NCBI GenBank assembly: GCA_910579735.1
Contig: CAJTUZ010000014.1
Coordinates: 1 to 64,000, forward strand
DNA length: 64,000 nt
Source: an uncultured Lachnospiraceae bacterium
GTDB lineage: Bacteria > Bacillota > Clostridia > Lachnospirales > Lachnospiraceae
Direction: 5' to 3'
In this document: piece by piece, positions 29,064 to 37,990 of the stretch
Layout of the letters: each line of letters begins with the position of its first letter
Numbering within the stretch: position 1 is the first letter of the stretch
The notes under the pieces: generated by a model
Told to the model about the DNA's origin: nothing
What the model saw: only the letters and a program-made list of their open reading frames with translations
Databases searched by the model: none
Position numbers and translations under genes: made by a program

Positions 29064-29354
29064 ATCACTCTCTCCTTCTGTCAGTAATACATATTTATCT
29101 GATTGCTGCGAATAAGCCTTGTCTTTATTATTTTATTCCTGTCTTTCTGTTTCGCACGAAAAAAGATTCTTCGGTGCCTTCGAATTCCACATCTATCCTG
29201 CGGCGAACCTTTTTCACAAGGTAAAAAGACATAATATGACCCTTAATATAATATATATCGTCAATTATGCCCCGTATAATTAGGGTTTTTTATAAAAACT
29301 ACCATGTATAGACCGCCATCCTATGTCAAAACCCAATATAAGCGATTAACACAT
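29064..29354 (-). other. Long untranslated leader of the LRR operon, possibly structured
   Basis: About 290 bases lie between the predicted transcription start (near 29354) and the ATG of the giant LRR gene. No coding frame of note. It contains a small hairpin ACCTT/AAGGT (minus strand, near 29225-29210) followed by a GC-richer stretch with GGTTCGCCGCAGG and GGCACCGAAG (about 29210-29160) in an otherwise AT-rich region. I do not recognise a known riboswitch class. Confidence 0.45.
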
Positions 29355-29360
29355 ACTTTT

Positions 29361-29388
29361 ATTTTACTATATCTGAAAATTTATGCAA
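29361..29388 (-). promoter_or_regulatory. Predicted promoter of the LRR operon
   Basis: Minus strand TTGCAT (29388-29383), 16-base spacer, TAAAAT (29366-29361), preceded by an A-rich tract. The 35 bases 29361-29395 match 30701-30735 upstream of the sortase with only two differences. Confidence 0.7.
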
Positions 29389-29417
29389 GTTTTTTTTGTA
29401 AATACGCCTGTACTTTC

Positions 29418-30641
29418 CTATGAAATCCGTTTGGCCACAACGACAAATCTTCCATCTGTCTCAGAACTGTCACAGGTAGACAACGTAAGCAGTTCATCCC
29501 CGAAACTTGCCGTCACACCGGTATCATACAGGGAAATGGCGGCCATCTCCTTCATATTGGAATCAAACTCTTTCTCGGAAAGCGCATCAAAGAACTGATA
29601 ATATTTGAATACGATCTCGTCTTCATTATAGATGCGGGAACGAAAAACATACATAACCTGATAAGTCCCTTTCTCATAAATCGTATCAAACTGTATGATC
29701 GAATGCTCTTTCCCGTAGCTTTCACTGCTGTACTTGTTGAGATTACCGAACATTTTTCCGGATTTCATATGGTGTCCGTATATGATAAGGTTCGTGTTTC
29801 TGTGCACGACATCACAGGCTGCGTCCATAAAGAGGCTGCCGTTTTTATCATATTCCTGATCATAATTATGATCCAGGTAATACTCATTGTCTGTCGTCTG
29901 CATGACAGGATAGTCAATATTGGTACCTTCGATCCGAAGCCATCCGATCAGTCTTTTATTTTTATTATACAGCGTTTCATATTCTTCCAGAACAGTCAAT
30001 TCGATTTCTTCTTCATCGGTATAGTGAATCGTAACGCTTCTCGGTCCGGACGCCAGCGTATCACTGCCTTTCAGATCGGCCAGTTCATCATAATTCGACT
30101 GTGTTCTGTCAGCCGAATAATAATATATACCATAGTAGCCAAAGCAGGCCAGGGCAACGACACTGCAGAGTATGACGATCAGTCTTCTTCTTTTCTCCTG
30201 CTGTCTCAGGACGGCCTTGATCTCCTTTTGCATCTTTTCATCGTAATCATTTAACGACTTGGCATTCTGCTTACTGCCCTTTCTATTTTTTCCATCGTTT
30301 TTACCGTTTTTCTTTGCAGCATTTTTTTTCTGCTTTGCATTTTTGATCTTACTGTCTTTCGTATAACCCTGTTTGCTGTATTTTTCCGCCAGTTCCTGTA
30401 TTTCTTCTTTAAAATCACTGCCAACCAGTGTTGTAAACTTATATTTTCCGGCTTTCAGATCCGCACAAAGCGTAATGACCTCTCCCGGCTGATCCATATT
30501 TACCTTTGTCTTGATCGTGTCTATCTGTGTCTGATCCCGCAGTGCCGCTTTATAATCTGCCTGTGTCCTGAACTGCCTGCCTGCAACGCTAAAGTCAGCC
30601 ATAAAATAACCATGCCTTTCTCTCACATTTAAACAACTCAT
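29418..30641 (-). CDS. srtB: Class B sortase
   Basis: 407 residues from the chosen start MSCLNVRERHG, which has AAAGGG six bases upstream; the longer frame begins almost at the transcription start. A start at MADFSVAGRQF (30602) is also possible. An N-terminal soluble part (about 15-85) precedes a Lys/Asn-rich basic stretch and a single membrane segment (about 153-173, LIVILCSVVALACFGYYGIYYY), so the N terminus is inside and the catalytic domain outside. Sortase B domain: NIDYPVMQ, the catalytic His290 in YGHHM, Cys390 in TLSTCDS and Arg398 in DGRFVVVAKR. It joins surface proteins to the wall. Predicted substrates are the two LRR proteins just downstream with (T/S)PxTGD signals. Confidence 0.92.
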   Translation of the reverse strand: MSCLNVRERHGYFMADFSVAGRQFRTQADYKAALRDQTQIDTIKTKVNMDQPGEVITLCADLKAGKYKFTTLVGSDFKEEIQELAEKYSKQGYTKDSKIKNAKQKKNAAKKNGKNDGKNRKGSKQNAKSLNDYDEKMQKEIKAVLRQQEKRRRLIVILCSVVALACFGYYGIYYYSADRTQSNYDELADLKGSDTLASGPRSVTIHYTDEEEIELTVLEEYETLYNKNKRLIGWLRIEGTNIDYPVMQTTDNEYYLDHNYDQEYDKNGSLFMDAACDVVHRNTNLIIYGHHMKSGKMFGNLNKYSSESYGKEHSIIQFDTIYEKGTYQVMYVFRSRIYNEDEIVFKYYQFFDALSEKEFDSNMKEMAAISLYDTGVTASFGDELLTLSTCDSSETDGRFVVVAKRIS

Positions 30642-30700
30642 GAAATTCCCTTTCCGGTCGTAGTACCGTATAAAGGCCATTTCCATATTTCACATATAAC

Positions 30701-30728
30701 ATTTTACTATATCTTAAAATTAATGCAA
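30701..30728 (-). promoter_or_regulatory. Predicted promoter of srtB
   Basis: Minus strand TTGCAT (30728-30723), 16-base spacer, TAAAAT (30706-30701), nearly identical to the LRR operon promoter. The start would lie near 30694, which is why the srtB start codon is placed at 30641. Confidence 0.7.
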
Positions 30729-30734
30729 GTTTTT

Positions 30735-30764
30735 TCGACACGCAGGACATTGTTGTGCTATAAT
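30735..30764 (+). promoter_or_regulatory. Predicted promoter of the exonuclease gene
   Basis: TCGACA (30735-30740), 18-base spacer, TATAAT (30759-30764) with the extended -10 TGC in front. Divergent from the srtB promoter; leaves a leader of about 165 bases before the ATG at 30935. Confidence 0.65.
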
Positions 30765-30934
30765 AACAATAACGGATATACATACTGGCAGGCATTCCGA
30801 AAATGTCATACAGCAGAAACAGTGATCATTCTCCTGCATGTACAATTATGGAATATCACAGAGGAAAACGGACAGATAAACGGGGACGAGCTCGTATCGA
30901 AATTAATTCAAGGATCAATGAAAGGATGATACCC

Positions 30935-32035
30935 ATGCGTATTGAAAATCTCAAACTGGAAAACTATATAATGGAATATCCGCTCGCAAGGATCGCTCCG
31001 CTTGAAAAAATTCTCTTCGTAGACATAGAGACAACCGGTTTTACAGCGAAAAACTCTTCTTTGTATCTGATTGGCGCCGCCTTCTACCACGACGAGCGCT
31101 GGCATATCAAACAATGGTTTGCGGAAAATTATGACGAGGAAGCGGACGTTTTGGATGCATTTTTTCATTTTGCATCCTCTTATACGCATCTGATCCACTT
31201 TAACGGCAACAATTTCGATCTGCCCTACATGCTGCAAAAGTGCGAACAACACAGCCTGCCTTACAGCTTTGATCAGTTCGAAGGGATCGATTTATACAAG
31301 CGGATTTCTCCTTACAAATTTTTCTTAAACACACCCAATTGTAAGCAGAAAACACTGGAAAAATTTTTAGGCGTCAAACGCAGGGATATGTATAACGGCG
31401 GCCAGCTGATCAATATTTATCATACATACGTGAAACGTCCTACGGAATTTCATTATCAGCTGCTTGCGCTTCATAACAGCGACGATATGAAAGGGATGCT
31501 GAAACTTACTTCTCTGCTTTCCTATTATGACTTATTTAACGGCAAGCTTCGGGCCAAAAAAGTACAGGCCCATTCCTATCAGGACAGCGATGGGATCGAC
31601 CGTCATATACTGCAGATGACACTGGAACTGCCCTGTGCACTGCCGCGGCCGCTTTCCGTTACGGCAATCGGCTGTCTTTTCAGCGGCGAAGACAAAACAG
31701 GTATCCTAAAAGTGCCGATCTATGACGAGGAAATGAAATATTTTTATTCAAATTATAAAGATTACTATTATCTGCCAACGGAAGATACGGCAATGCACAA
31801 ATCGGTAGCTTCTTATGTTGACAAAGAACACCGTACCCAGGCCACGGCCGCGACATGCTATACCCGCAAGTTTTCTTCCTATCTGCCGCAGTGGGATATT
31901 CAGGTGGAACCGTTCTTTAAACGGGATTATAAGAGCGGAGAACTATTCTTTGAACTGACGGATGAACGCAAAAAGGACAGAGCGCTCTTTTCTGTATATG
32001 CAAGCTATCTGCTGAATAAAATGTCCGGCATTTAA
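30935..32035 (+). CDS. RNase H-fold 3'-5' exonuclease domain protein, YprB-like
   Basis: 366 residues, cytoplasmic. The DEDD exonuclease motifs are visible: ILFVDIETTGF near residues 25-35 (Exo I), LIHFNGNNFDLPYM near 88-101 (Exo II) and LHNSDDMKGML near 180 (Exo III). LEKFLGVKRRDMYNGGQLI between II and III is typical of the YprB group. Substrate (RNA or DNA) is not known. Start at MRIENLKLEN with AAAGGA eight bases upstream; the frame is open further upstream but without a suitable ribosome site. The C-terminal half (about 190-366) has no domain I recognise. Confidence 0.8.
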   Translation: MRIENLKLENYIMEYPLARIAPLEKILFVDIETTGFTAKNSSLYLIGAAFYHDERWHIKQWFAENYDEEADVLDAFFHFASSYTHLIHFNGNNFDLPYMLQKCEQHSLPYSFDQFEGIDLYKRISPYKFFLNTPNCKQKTLEKFLGVKRRDMYNGGQLINIYHTYVKRPTEFHYQLLALHNSDDMKGMLKLTSLLSYYDLFNGKLRAKKVQAHSYQDSDGIDRHILQMTLELPCALPRPLSVTAIGCLFSGEDKTGILKVPIYDEEMKYFYSNYKDYYYLPTEDTAMHKSVASYVDKEHRTQATAATCYTRKFSSYLPQWDIQVEPFFKRDYKSGELFFELTDERKKDRALFSVYASYLLNKMSGI

Positions 32036-32067
32036 TCTTCGTTTCCATTACTGCCAATTTTGCTATC

Positions 32068-32105
32068 AAAAAAGAAAGACACTTCGCAAAATGTCTTTCT
32101 TTTTT
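32068..32105. terminator. Bidirectional terminator
   Basis: 14-base arms AAAAAAGAAAGACA (32068-32081) and its complement (32092-32105) with a ten-base loop. A and T runs on either side serve both the plus-strand exonuclease and minus-strand cheR. Confidence 0.92.
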
Positions 32106-32132
32106 ATGTTGGTTCATTATACTTTTTTCATA

Positions 32133-32909
32133 TTACGGTTTTTCATAAAAGAAGGAATTTCTTCTGCCGAAACCGATCTCCTTATGGTTGATGATCTGTT
32201 CCGTGCTTCCGATAAAGAGAAACGCGCCGGGTTTTAAGCTGCCGTAAAATTTACGGAATACTTCTTCTTTGGCTTCTTCCGTAAAATAGATCAATACGTT
32301 ACGGCAGACGATCAGATGGCAATCCGTCGGATAAGTATCCTTCAGCAGATTGTGCTCCTTAAATTCCACTCTGGACTTTATTTCGTCAGAAATCTGATAA
32401 GAAGGTCCCACCTTCGTAAAATACTTTCTCTTAAAATCATCCGGTACACTCGCTATGCTCTTTTCAACATACAGGCCCGTTTTTGCTTTGGCAATGACCT
32501 GCTTATCCAAATCGGTCGCAAAAATTTTGATCTGATTTAAAGGCAGATGTCTTGAAAACGCCATAACAAGAGAATAGGGTTCATCTCCTGTAGAGCAGGC
32601 AGCGCTCCATATTTTCAAATTCTTACCATATTTCTTGATCAATTCAGGGATAATCTCCTTATCCATGATCTGCCACTGTTCCGGATTACGGTAAAATTCG
32701 GAAACATTGATGGTCAGGTAATTGACGAATTCTTCAAATAATCTGTTGTTCCCCTTGAGCGCCGCAATATAATTGTCATAACCGACAATCTTATTTTTGG
32801 CAATCAGAGTATCAATACGCCGCTTCATCTGCTTCTCTTTATAAGCATTCAAATCAATTTTAGTTAAATCAAAAACCGCCTTTTTGAAATACTCATAATC
32901 ATATGCCAT
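32133..32909 (-). CDS. cheR: CheR-type chemoreceptor glutamate methyltransferase
   Basis: 258 residues. N-terminal helical CheR_N (about 1-75) and a SAM-binding domain: FYRNPEQW, IWSAACSTGDEPYSLVMAF (motif I), ATDLDKQVIAKAK and DCHLIVCRNVLIYF, then LFIGSTEQI. It transfers methyl groups from SAM to receptor glutamates. No other chemotaxis gene is in the window, so the target is unknown; solitary CheR proteins occur in many Clostridia. I chose MAYDYEYF, with AGGTGA at proper spacing, rather than the ATG six codons earlier, which has no ribosome site. Confidence 0.92.
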   Translation of the reverse strand: MAYDYEYFKKAVFDLTKIDLNAYKEKQMKRRIDTLIAKNKIVGYDNYIAALKGNNRLFEEFVNYLTINVSEFYRNPEQWQIMDKEIIPELIKKYGKNLKIWSAACSTGDEPYSLVMAFSRHLPLNQIKIFATDLDKQVIAKAKTGLYVEKSIASVPDDFKRKYFTKVGPSYQISDEIKSRVEFKEHNLLKDTYPTDCHLIVCRNVLIYFTEEAKEEVFRKFYGSLKPGAFLFIGSTEQIINHKEIGFGRRNSFFYEKP

Positions 32910-32999
32910 AGCGTCTCTCACCTTCATTTATTTTCTGGTTATAGCTTTCATCCTTCTTACATTATCACACATATTTTATATGGTTTTATGATAATTGCA

Positions 33000-34142
33000 T
33001 TATGCCTCTTCGCTTTCGCTCGCAATAACGGATTCAATATCAACAGATACAACATCTGCATCATCATCCTCCGTACTCTCTTTCGGTTCCGGCGCCAGCA
33101 TAGCCTTGATGCTTAAGCTGATCTTCTTATCCGCCTCATTAAAGTCAACTACTTTAGCCGTCACTTCCTCTCCGGTCTTTAAAACATCGGAAGGCTTATC
33201 AATATGCTCCTTGGATATCTGAGATACGTGAAGCAGTGCATCAATGCCGGATTCCAATTCAATAAATGCACCAAAATCTGTCATCCGTGCAACTTTACCG
33301 GTTACTTCCGTACCGACAGCATATTTTTCAGCCGCATCTTTCCATGGATTGGCATCGTCAAATTTTAAACTGAGCGCAATCTTGGTTCCGGAGATTTCCT
33401 TGATCAGCACTTTCAGTTTATCACCCACTTTGAATACTTTCTTCGGGTTCTCCACTCTGCCCCATGACATCTCGGAAATATGAAGCAGACCGTCTGCGCC
33501 GCCCAGATCGACAAATGCGCCAAAGTCCGTTACATTCTTAACAACGCCATCTACCATATCGCCCTCTTTGATACTTTCAAAGAGTTTCTTCTGCAGTTCA
33601 GCCTTTTCCGCAACGAGAAGCTGTTTGCGGTCACCGATATATCTTCTTCTCTTGGGATTATATTCGCTGATGACAAACTGGATCTCCTGTCCGGCATATT
33701 TGGTGAGATCTTTCTCATAACTGTCGGATACAAGACTTGCAGGAATAAAGATTTTCACTTCTTCCACTACAACACTGAGTCCGCCATCCAAAACCTGTGT
33801 AACTTTAGCGGTCAGGACTTCTTTATTATTATATGCTTCTTCAATTCTCTTATTACCTCTGTCTGCAGCTAAACGCTTATAGGTAAGAAGAACTTGTCCT
33901 TCGCCGTCATTTACTTTCAAAACCTTGACTTCCATCGTGTCGCCGGGTTTTGCTACAGTTGTTAAATCTACATTTGGTTCATTTGTATATTCATTTCTGG
34001 TAAGGATACCATCTGATTTATATCCAATGTTGAGAACCATTTCATCAGGCTTTACATCAATGACTGTACCTTCAACAACCTCTCCTGTGTGTATTGTCTT
34101 TAAAGACTCTTCTAACATTTGTTCAAAAGTTAATTCTGACAT
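33000..34142 (-). CDS. rpsA: S1 RNA-binding domain protein (ribosomal protein S1 homologue)
   Basis: 380 residues with four S1 domains, roughly 15-85, 100-170, 185-260 and 275-345: GEVVEGTVIDVKPDEMVLN, LTAKVTQVLDGGLSVVVEEV, GDMVDGVVKNVTDFGAFVDLGGADGLLHISEM and GTEVTGKVARMTDFGAFIELESGIDALLHVSQIS. It probably helps mRNA engage the ribosome. The tail is acidic. Its ATG lies inside the end of ispH (20-base overlap, different frame) and its GAGGAGG is formed by the IspH IIEEV codons, so translation is coupled. In many Clostridia the two are one fused protein. Confidence 0.92.
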   Translation of the reverse strand: MSELTFEQMLEESLKTIHTGEVVEGTVIDVKPDEMVLNIGYKSDGILTRNEYTNEPNVDLTTVAKPGDTMEVKVLKVNDGEGQVLLTYKRLAADRGNKRIEEAYNNKEVLTAKVTQVLDGGLSVVVEEVKIFIPASLVSDSYEKDLTKYAGQEIQFVISEYNPKRRRYIGDRKQLLVAEKAELQKKLFESIKEGDMVDGVVKNVTDFGAFVDLGGADGLLHISEMSWGRVENPKKVFKVGDKLKVLIKEISGTKIALSLKFDDANPWKDAAEKYAVGTEVTGKVARMTDFGAFIELESGIDALLHVSQISKEHIDKPSDVLKTGEEVTAKVVDFNEADKKISLSIKAMLAPEPKESTEDDDADVVSVDIESVIASESEEA

Positions 34143-34971
34143 AATTTTGAACCTCCTCGATAATATTATTTGGGGTAGAGGCCCCTGCTGTAATACCTAC
34201 CAGCCGGACAGATTCAGGTAACTCTAAATGCAAGTCATCCAATGTCTGTATAAAATACGTATTTTCGCACTCCTGCATACAGATTTCATATAGTTTCCGT
34301 GTATTAGAACTATGATTACCACCTATTACTATCATCATATCGACCTTGGCCGCTATGCTTCTGGCTTCGGTTTGCCTTACTTCCGTAGCGTTACATATAG
34401 TATTCACAACACTAACATTGTAACCTTTTTGTTCAAAAATTTCAACTATATCTTGAAATTTATTGTAGTTATATGTCGTCTGGGCCACCAGAAAGAGTTC
34501 TTTATCCCCCTGATAGCTGAATTCCCGGGCTTCTTCCAGTGATTCTATCACTATGGCAGGCGTCCTGCACCACCCCATGGTTCCTTCAACTTCCGGATGC
34601 CCTGCATTCCCGACCACGATGATCTGTCTGCCTGTAGCGCTTTCTTTTTCCACAATATCGTGTATCCGTTTCACAAAGGGACAGGTCGCATCGACACATT
34701 TGAGATTCTGGCTCCTGATCTGCTCATAGATGTCCTTTGAGACGCCATGTGCCCGGATGATCACGGTTCCTTCCTTGATCTGCGCAAGCTCTTTACTTGA
34801 TTCTATCACACGAACACCCTTTTTTTCCAGATCTTTTACAACCTCTTCATTATGGGTGATCGCGCCATACGTATAAATATTACCGCCTGTCTGTACCTGT
34901 TCGTATACGGCATCGATTGCTTTTTTAACACCGAAGCAGAAACCGATATTTTCTGCCACTATCACTTCCAT
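34123..34971 (-). CDS. ispH: 4-hydroxy-3-methylbut-2-enyl diphosphate reductase
   Basis: 282 residues. The three Fe-S ligand cysteines are seen: Cys12 (GFCFGV), Cys97 (DATCPFV) and Cys193 (NTICNAT), with the substrate motifs RAHGV, GNAGHPEVEG and IVIGGNHSSNTRKL, and GASTPNNIIEEV at the end. Final step of the MEP isoprenoid pathway, giving IPP and DMAPP. It sits between cmk and rpsA, a classic Clostridia order, and shares a transcript with both. Confidence 0.96.
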   Translation of the reverse strand: MEVIVAENIGFCFGVKKAIDAVYEQVQTGGNIYTYGAITHNEEVVKDLEKKGVRVIESSKELAQIKEGTVIIRAHGVSKDIYEQIRSQNLKCVDATCPFVKRIHDIVEKESATGRQIIVVGNAGHPEVEGTMGWCRTPAIVIESLEEAREFSYQGDKELFLVAQTTYNYNKFQDIVEIFEQKGYNVSVVNTICNATEVRQTEARSIAAKVDMMIVIGGNHSSNTRKLYEICMQECENTYFIQTLDDLHLELPESVRLVGITAGASTPNNIIEEVQNYVRINF

Positions 34972-34994
34972 ATATTTACCGTACTCCTCCCGTC

Positions 34995-35666
34995 TTATTT
35001 ATTTTGTACATTTGCCGCTTTATCAAGAATAACGGCGGCAACTTCATCAATCGTCATATAGGAGGAGTCAACGAATACCGCGTCTTCCGCCGCCTGCAGC
35101 GGAGAGATTTCCCTTGTCATATCCTGATGATCCCGTTCTATGATATCTTTTTCTATGACATCAATGTCACATTTTTCTCCTTTGGCTGTCAGTTCCTTAT
35201 ATCTGCGCTCCGCACGCACCTTACTGCTTGCCGTCAGAAAAATTTTCACCTCGGCATCCGGCAGAACACACGTTCCGATATCTCTTCCATCCATAACCAC
35301 ATCGGCATCTGCCGCAAGTTTTTGCTGCAATTCCACGAGCCTTTTTCGAATATCCGGATTCGGACTTGTCAAAGAGGCCATCTGCCCCACCTGTTCTGTA
35401 CGGATCATGCCGTTTACGTTTTCTCCGTTTAAATAAACGACCTGTTCCCCGTTTTCATAGCGGATCGTAATATCCGCTTCCTTACATTTCCTGCTGACAG
35501 CCGCAGTATCTTTTGCATCAGTTCCTTCTCTTATCAAAAAAAGCGCCATTGCACGATACATCGCCCCGGTATCTACATATATAAATCCCAGTCCGGCCGC
35601 AACTTTTTTGGCAATCGTACTTTTTCCTGCGCCTGCAGGTCCGTCAATCGCAATTTTATAACCCAT
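34995..35666 (-). CDS. cmk: Cytidylate kinase
   Basis: 223 residues. P-loop GPAGAGKST (9-17), DTGAMYRAMAL, the NMP-binding region with MDGRDIGTCVLPDAEVKIFLTAS, and the lid DVIEKDIIERDHQDMTREISPL. It phosphorylates CMP and dCMP. First gene of cmk-ispH-rpsA; a 23-base gap separates it from ispH. Confidence 0.96.
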   Translation of the reverse strand: MGYKIAIDGPAGAGKSTIAKKVAAGLGFIYVDTGAMYRAMALFLIREGTDAKDTAAVSRKCKEADITIRYENGEQVVYLNGENVNGMIRTEQVGQMASLTSPNPDIRKRLVELQQKLAADADVVMDGRDIGTCVLPDAEVKIFLTASSKVRAERRYKELTAKGEKCDIDVIEKDIIERDHQDMTREISPLQAAEDAVFVDSSYMTIDEVAAVILDKAANVQNK

Positions 35667-35724
35667 ATCTGTTCTCCTTCTTTATAGATTACTGTTTATA
35701 TCATATAACAGCATACTTTTATCG

Positions 35725-37041
35725 TTAGGATATACTGCTTCCAGCCAAATGTCCGGTAGACCATGCAATCTGCAGATTGAAGCCTCCCGTCAGAGCATCC
35801 AGATCCAACAGTTCTCCTGCAAAATAAAGTCCCTTTATCTTTTTTGACTCCATAGTTGAAGGATTGACTTCTTTAACAGAAACACCTCCCTGTGTAATGA
35901 CCGCTTCGGCAAATCCCCTCGTTCCGGTTATGTGCAAAGAAAGATGTTTTATCTGATATACCAGTTTCTTCCGCTCTTCTTTCGTGATTTCATGTACCTT
36001 CTTTTCAGGTGCAATACCGGAAAGCAGGATCATCACCGGCACAAGCTTTACCGGAAAAAGACCGCCCAGTGCGTTCTTGAACTGCCGGTTCCGGTTTTCT
36101 TCAAAATCCCGCAGGATCCTTTTATCAAGCTGTTCTTCAGACAGGGCCGGTTTTAGATCCAGCTCTAAAATAACACCCGTTTGATCTGCTTTTTCCAGGC
36201 ATTTCCCATAAAAACTGCTTGCACTCAAAATAAGCGGTCCGCTCACGCCAAAATGCGTAAAGAGCATCTCGCCAAATCCCTGATAATACTCTTTTTGGCC
36301 GCACCGCATCGTTAAACGGACATTTTTTAGTGAAAGACCCTGTAAATCGGCACACCATCTCTCTGCTGTTTCAAAAGGAACAAGCGCAGGAAGGCATTTT
36401 TTGATCATATGCCCTGCCGCTTCTGCCATATGCATGCCATCTCCGGTCGAGCCGGTTGTCGGATATGACAAACCCCCCGTAGCCAGAATAACAGCCTCTG
36501 CGCAGATCTGCGTGCCATCTGCAAGGCGGACGCCTCTGACACGCTTTTCGACCAGTTTTCCACCGTCTTTTGAACCGCCCTTAAGGTCCCGATCGCAGAA
36601 AGGCGCTGTCGATTCCTGCGGTATTTCTTCTGTCAAAAGCATTTCCACTTTCGTCCGTAAAGATATTTCTACCTGATTTTTTCTTAATATACGCTGCAAA
36701 GCAGCGATAATGTCAGATGAATGGTCCGAAACAGGGAAAACACGTTCCCCCCTCTCTATTTTAAGCGGACACCCCGCCTCTTCTAACAGTTCCATCATCT
36801 GTCTGTTGTCAAAATCATAAAAGGCACTATATAAAAATTTGGCATTAGTAACTGTGTTTTCAAACAACTTGTCAATTTCACAGGCATTTGTCACATTACA
36901 TCTGCCTTTTCCCGTAATAAAAAGCTTTTTACCTAATTTTTCATTCTGTTCTAAAAGCAGCGTCTGATGACCGCATTGTGCTGCAGTAACAGCTGCTATC
37001 ATTCCGGCGGGGCCGCCGCCGACAACAATCACTCTGCTCAT
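35725..37041 (-). CDS. HI0933/BaiN-like flavoprotein oxidoreductase
   Basis: 438 residues. N-terminal FAD-binding VIVVGGGPAGMIAAVTAAQ, then KLGKKLFITGKGRCNVTNA, ILATGGLSYPTTGSTGDGMHMA and the C-terminal GLYFAGELLDLDALTGGFNLQIAWSTG. Family members are annotated as NAD(P)/FAD-dependent, aminoacetone oxidase-like or BaiN-like (bile acid) reductases; the true substrate is unknown. Its ATG overlaps the end of the RpiR-family regulator by four bases, so they are cotranscribed. Confidence 0.85.
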   Translation of the reverse strand: MSRVIVVGGGPAGMIAAVTAAQCGHQTLLLEQNEKLGKKLFITGKGRCNVTNACEIDKLFENTVTNAKFLYSAFYDFDNRQMMELLEEAGCPLKIERGERVFPVSDHSSDIIAALQRILRKNQVEISLRTKVEMLLTEEIPQESTAPFCDRDLKGGSKDGGKLVEKRVRGVRLADGTQICAEAVILATGGLSYPTTGSTGDGMHMAEAAGHMIKKCLPALVPFETAERWCADLQGLSLKNVRLTMRCGQKEYYQGFGEMLFTHFGVSGPLILSASSFYGKCLEKADQTGVILELDLKPALSEEQLDKRILRDFEENRNRQFKNALGGLFPVKLVPVMILLSGIAPEKKVHEITKEERKKLVYQIKHLSLHITGTRGFAEAVITQGGVSVKEVNPSTMESKKIKGLYFAGELLDLDALTGGFNLQIAWSTGHLAGSSIS

Positions 37042-37961
37042 GGTTCGTCTTTCCGTAAAGGATTATTTAACATCGGTTCTTCATCAATAAAATTAATTTC
37101 GTCGTTTAGATAAACCTGATAATTATTCCATGCATATTCAAGATCTTTCAGGCTTCGTTTCACTTCTTCCGGACGTTTTAAGCACATGGCCACTACCAAC
37201 GCATTGATCAGGCTAAGCGGCGCGACCAGGGAATCCACGATGGAAACCATATCGCTTCTGGCCAGAAGATTGCAGGAGGAATACAGGTTCATCGGCGAAT
37301 GCACCGTATCTGTGATCGCGACCACCTTGGCATTCCTGTCGTTTGCAAATTCCATAGCTTTTAATGTGCGCATGGAGTACCGCGGGAAACTGATGCCGAT
37401 CATCGCGTCGTTTTCATCGATCCGGATCATTTGTTCAAATGTCTCCGATACACTGGTTGTTTGCAGCAGCATCACATTGCCGCGGATCATATTCAGATAA
37501 AAATGTAAAAAATCGGCCAAAGGCGCACAGCTTCTGATTCCCATAATATAGACATTTTTGGCTTCTAAAATAATATTAACAGCCGTCTCAAACGCAACCG
37601 GGTCCAGATTATCTATCGTATCATTAATCTTTTCGATATCTGCATTCAAGACGGAAGTTACGATCTCAGACTGTGTGCTTCTTCCGTATTTCGCATCGAT
37701 CTTCTGTACGGAATTGATCTTGTTCTGCACCCATTCTTCCAGGTCTTTCTGAAATTCCGGATAGCCGTTATAGCCGACAAACGATGCAAAACGAACTACC
37801 GTAGATTCGCTGACGCCGACCGTGTCTCCAAGTTTCGCCGCCGTCATAAACACCGCCTGATCATAATGGTCGTAGATAAAAGCAGCAATTGCTTTCTGAC
37901 TCTTACTCATTTTGGCGTAATGATTATTCATTCTCGTAATAATATCAAAGCGGTTTTCCAT
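37038..37961 (-). CDS. RpiR/MurR family transcription regulator
   Basis: 307 residues. HTH_6 domain at about 1-75 (KMSKSQKAIAAFIYDH, LGDTVGVSESTVVRFASFVGYNGYPEFQ) and an SIS sugar-phosphate domain at about 120-260 (VYIMGIRSCAPLADFLHFYL, DAMIGISFPRYSMRTLKAMEFA). Usually senses a phosphosugar. Start MENRFDII is supported by AGGTG six bases upstream; a GTG three codons earlier is unlikely. Cotranscribed with the flavoprotein that follows; no sugar transporter is nearby, so the signal is unclear. Confidence 0.88.
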   Translation of the reverse strand: MENRFDIITRMNNHYAKMSKSQKAIAAFIYDHYDQAVFMTAAKLGDTVGVSESTVVRFASFVGYNGYPEFQKDLEEWVQNKINSVQKIDAKYGRSTQSEIVTSVLNADIEKINDTIDNLDPVAFETAVNIILEAKNVYIMGIRSCAPLADFLHFYLNMIRGNVMLLQTTSVSETFEQMIRIDENDAMIGISFPRYSMRTLKAMEFANDRNAKVVAITDTVHSPMNLYSSCNLLARSDMVSIVDSLVAPLSLINALVVAMCLKRPEEVKRSLKDLEYAWNNYQVYLNDEINFIDEEPMLNNPLRKDEP

Positions 37962-37990
37962 TAAACGCACCTGTCCTTCCCGTCATTTCA

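Noticed and set aside
29101..29290. Known riboswitch class in the LRR leader (c-di-GMP, c-di-AMP, SAM, T-box)
   Set aside because: None of the conserved cores of these classes was found.
30803..30934. Longer N terminus for the exonuclease
   Set aside because: The extra residues are low in family features and only the ATG at 30935 has a good ribosome site; the extension begins just after the promoter.
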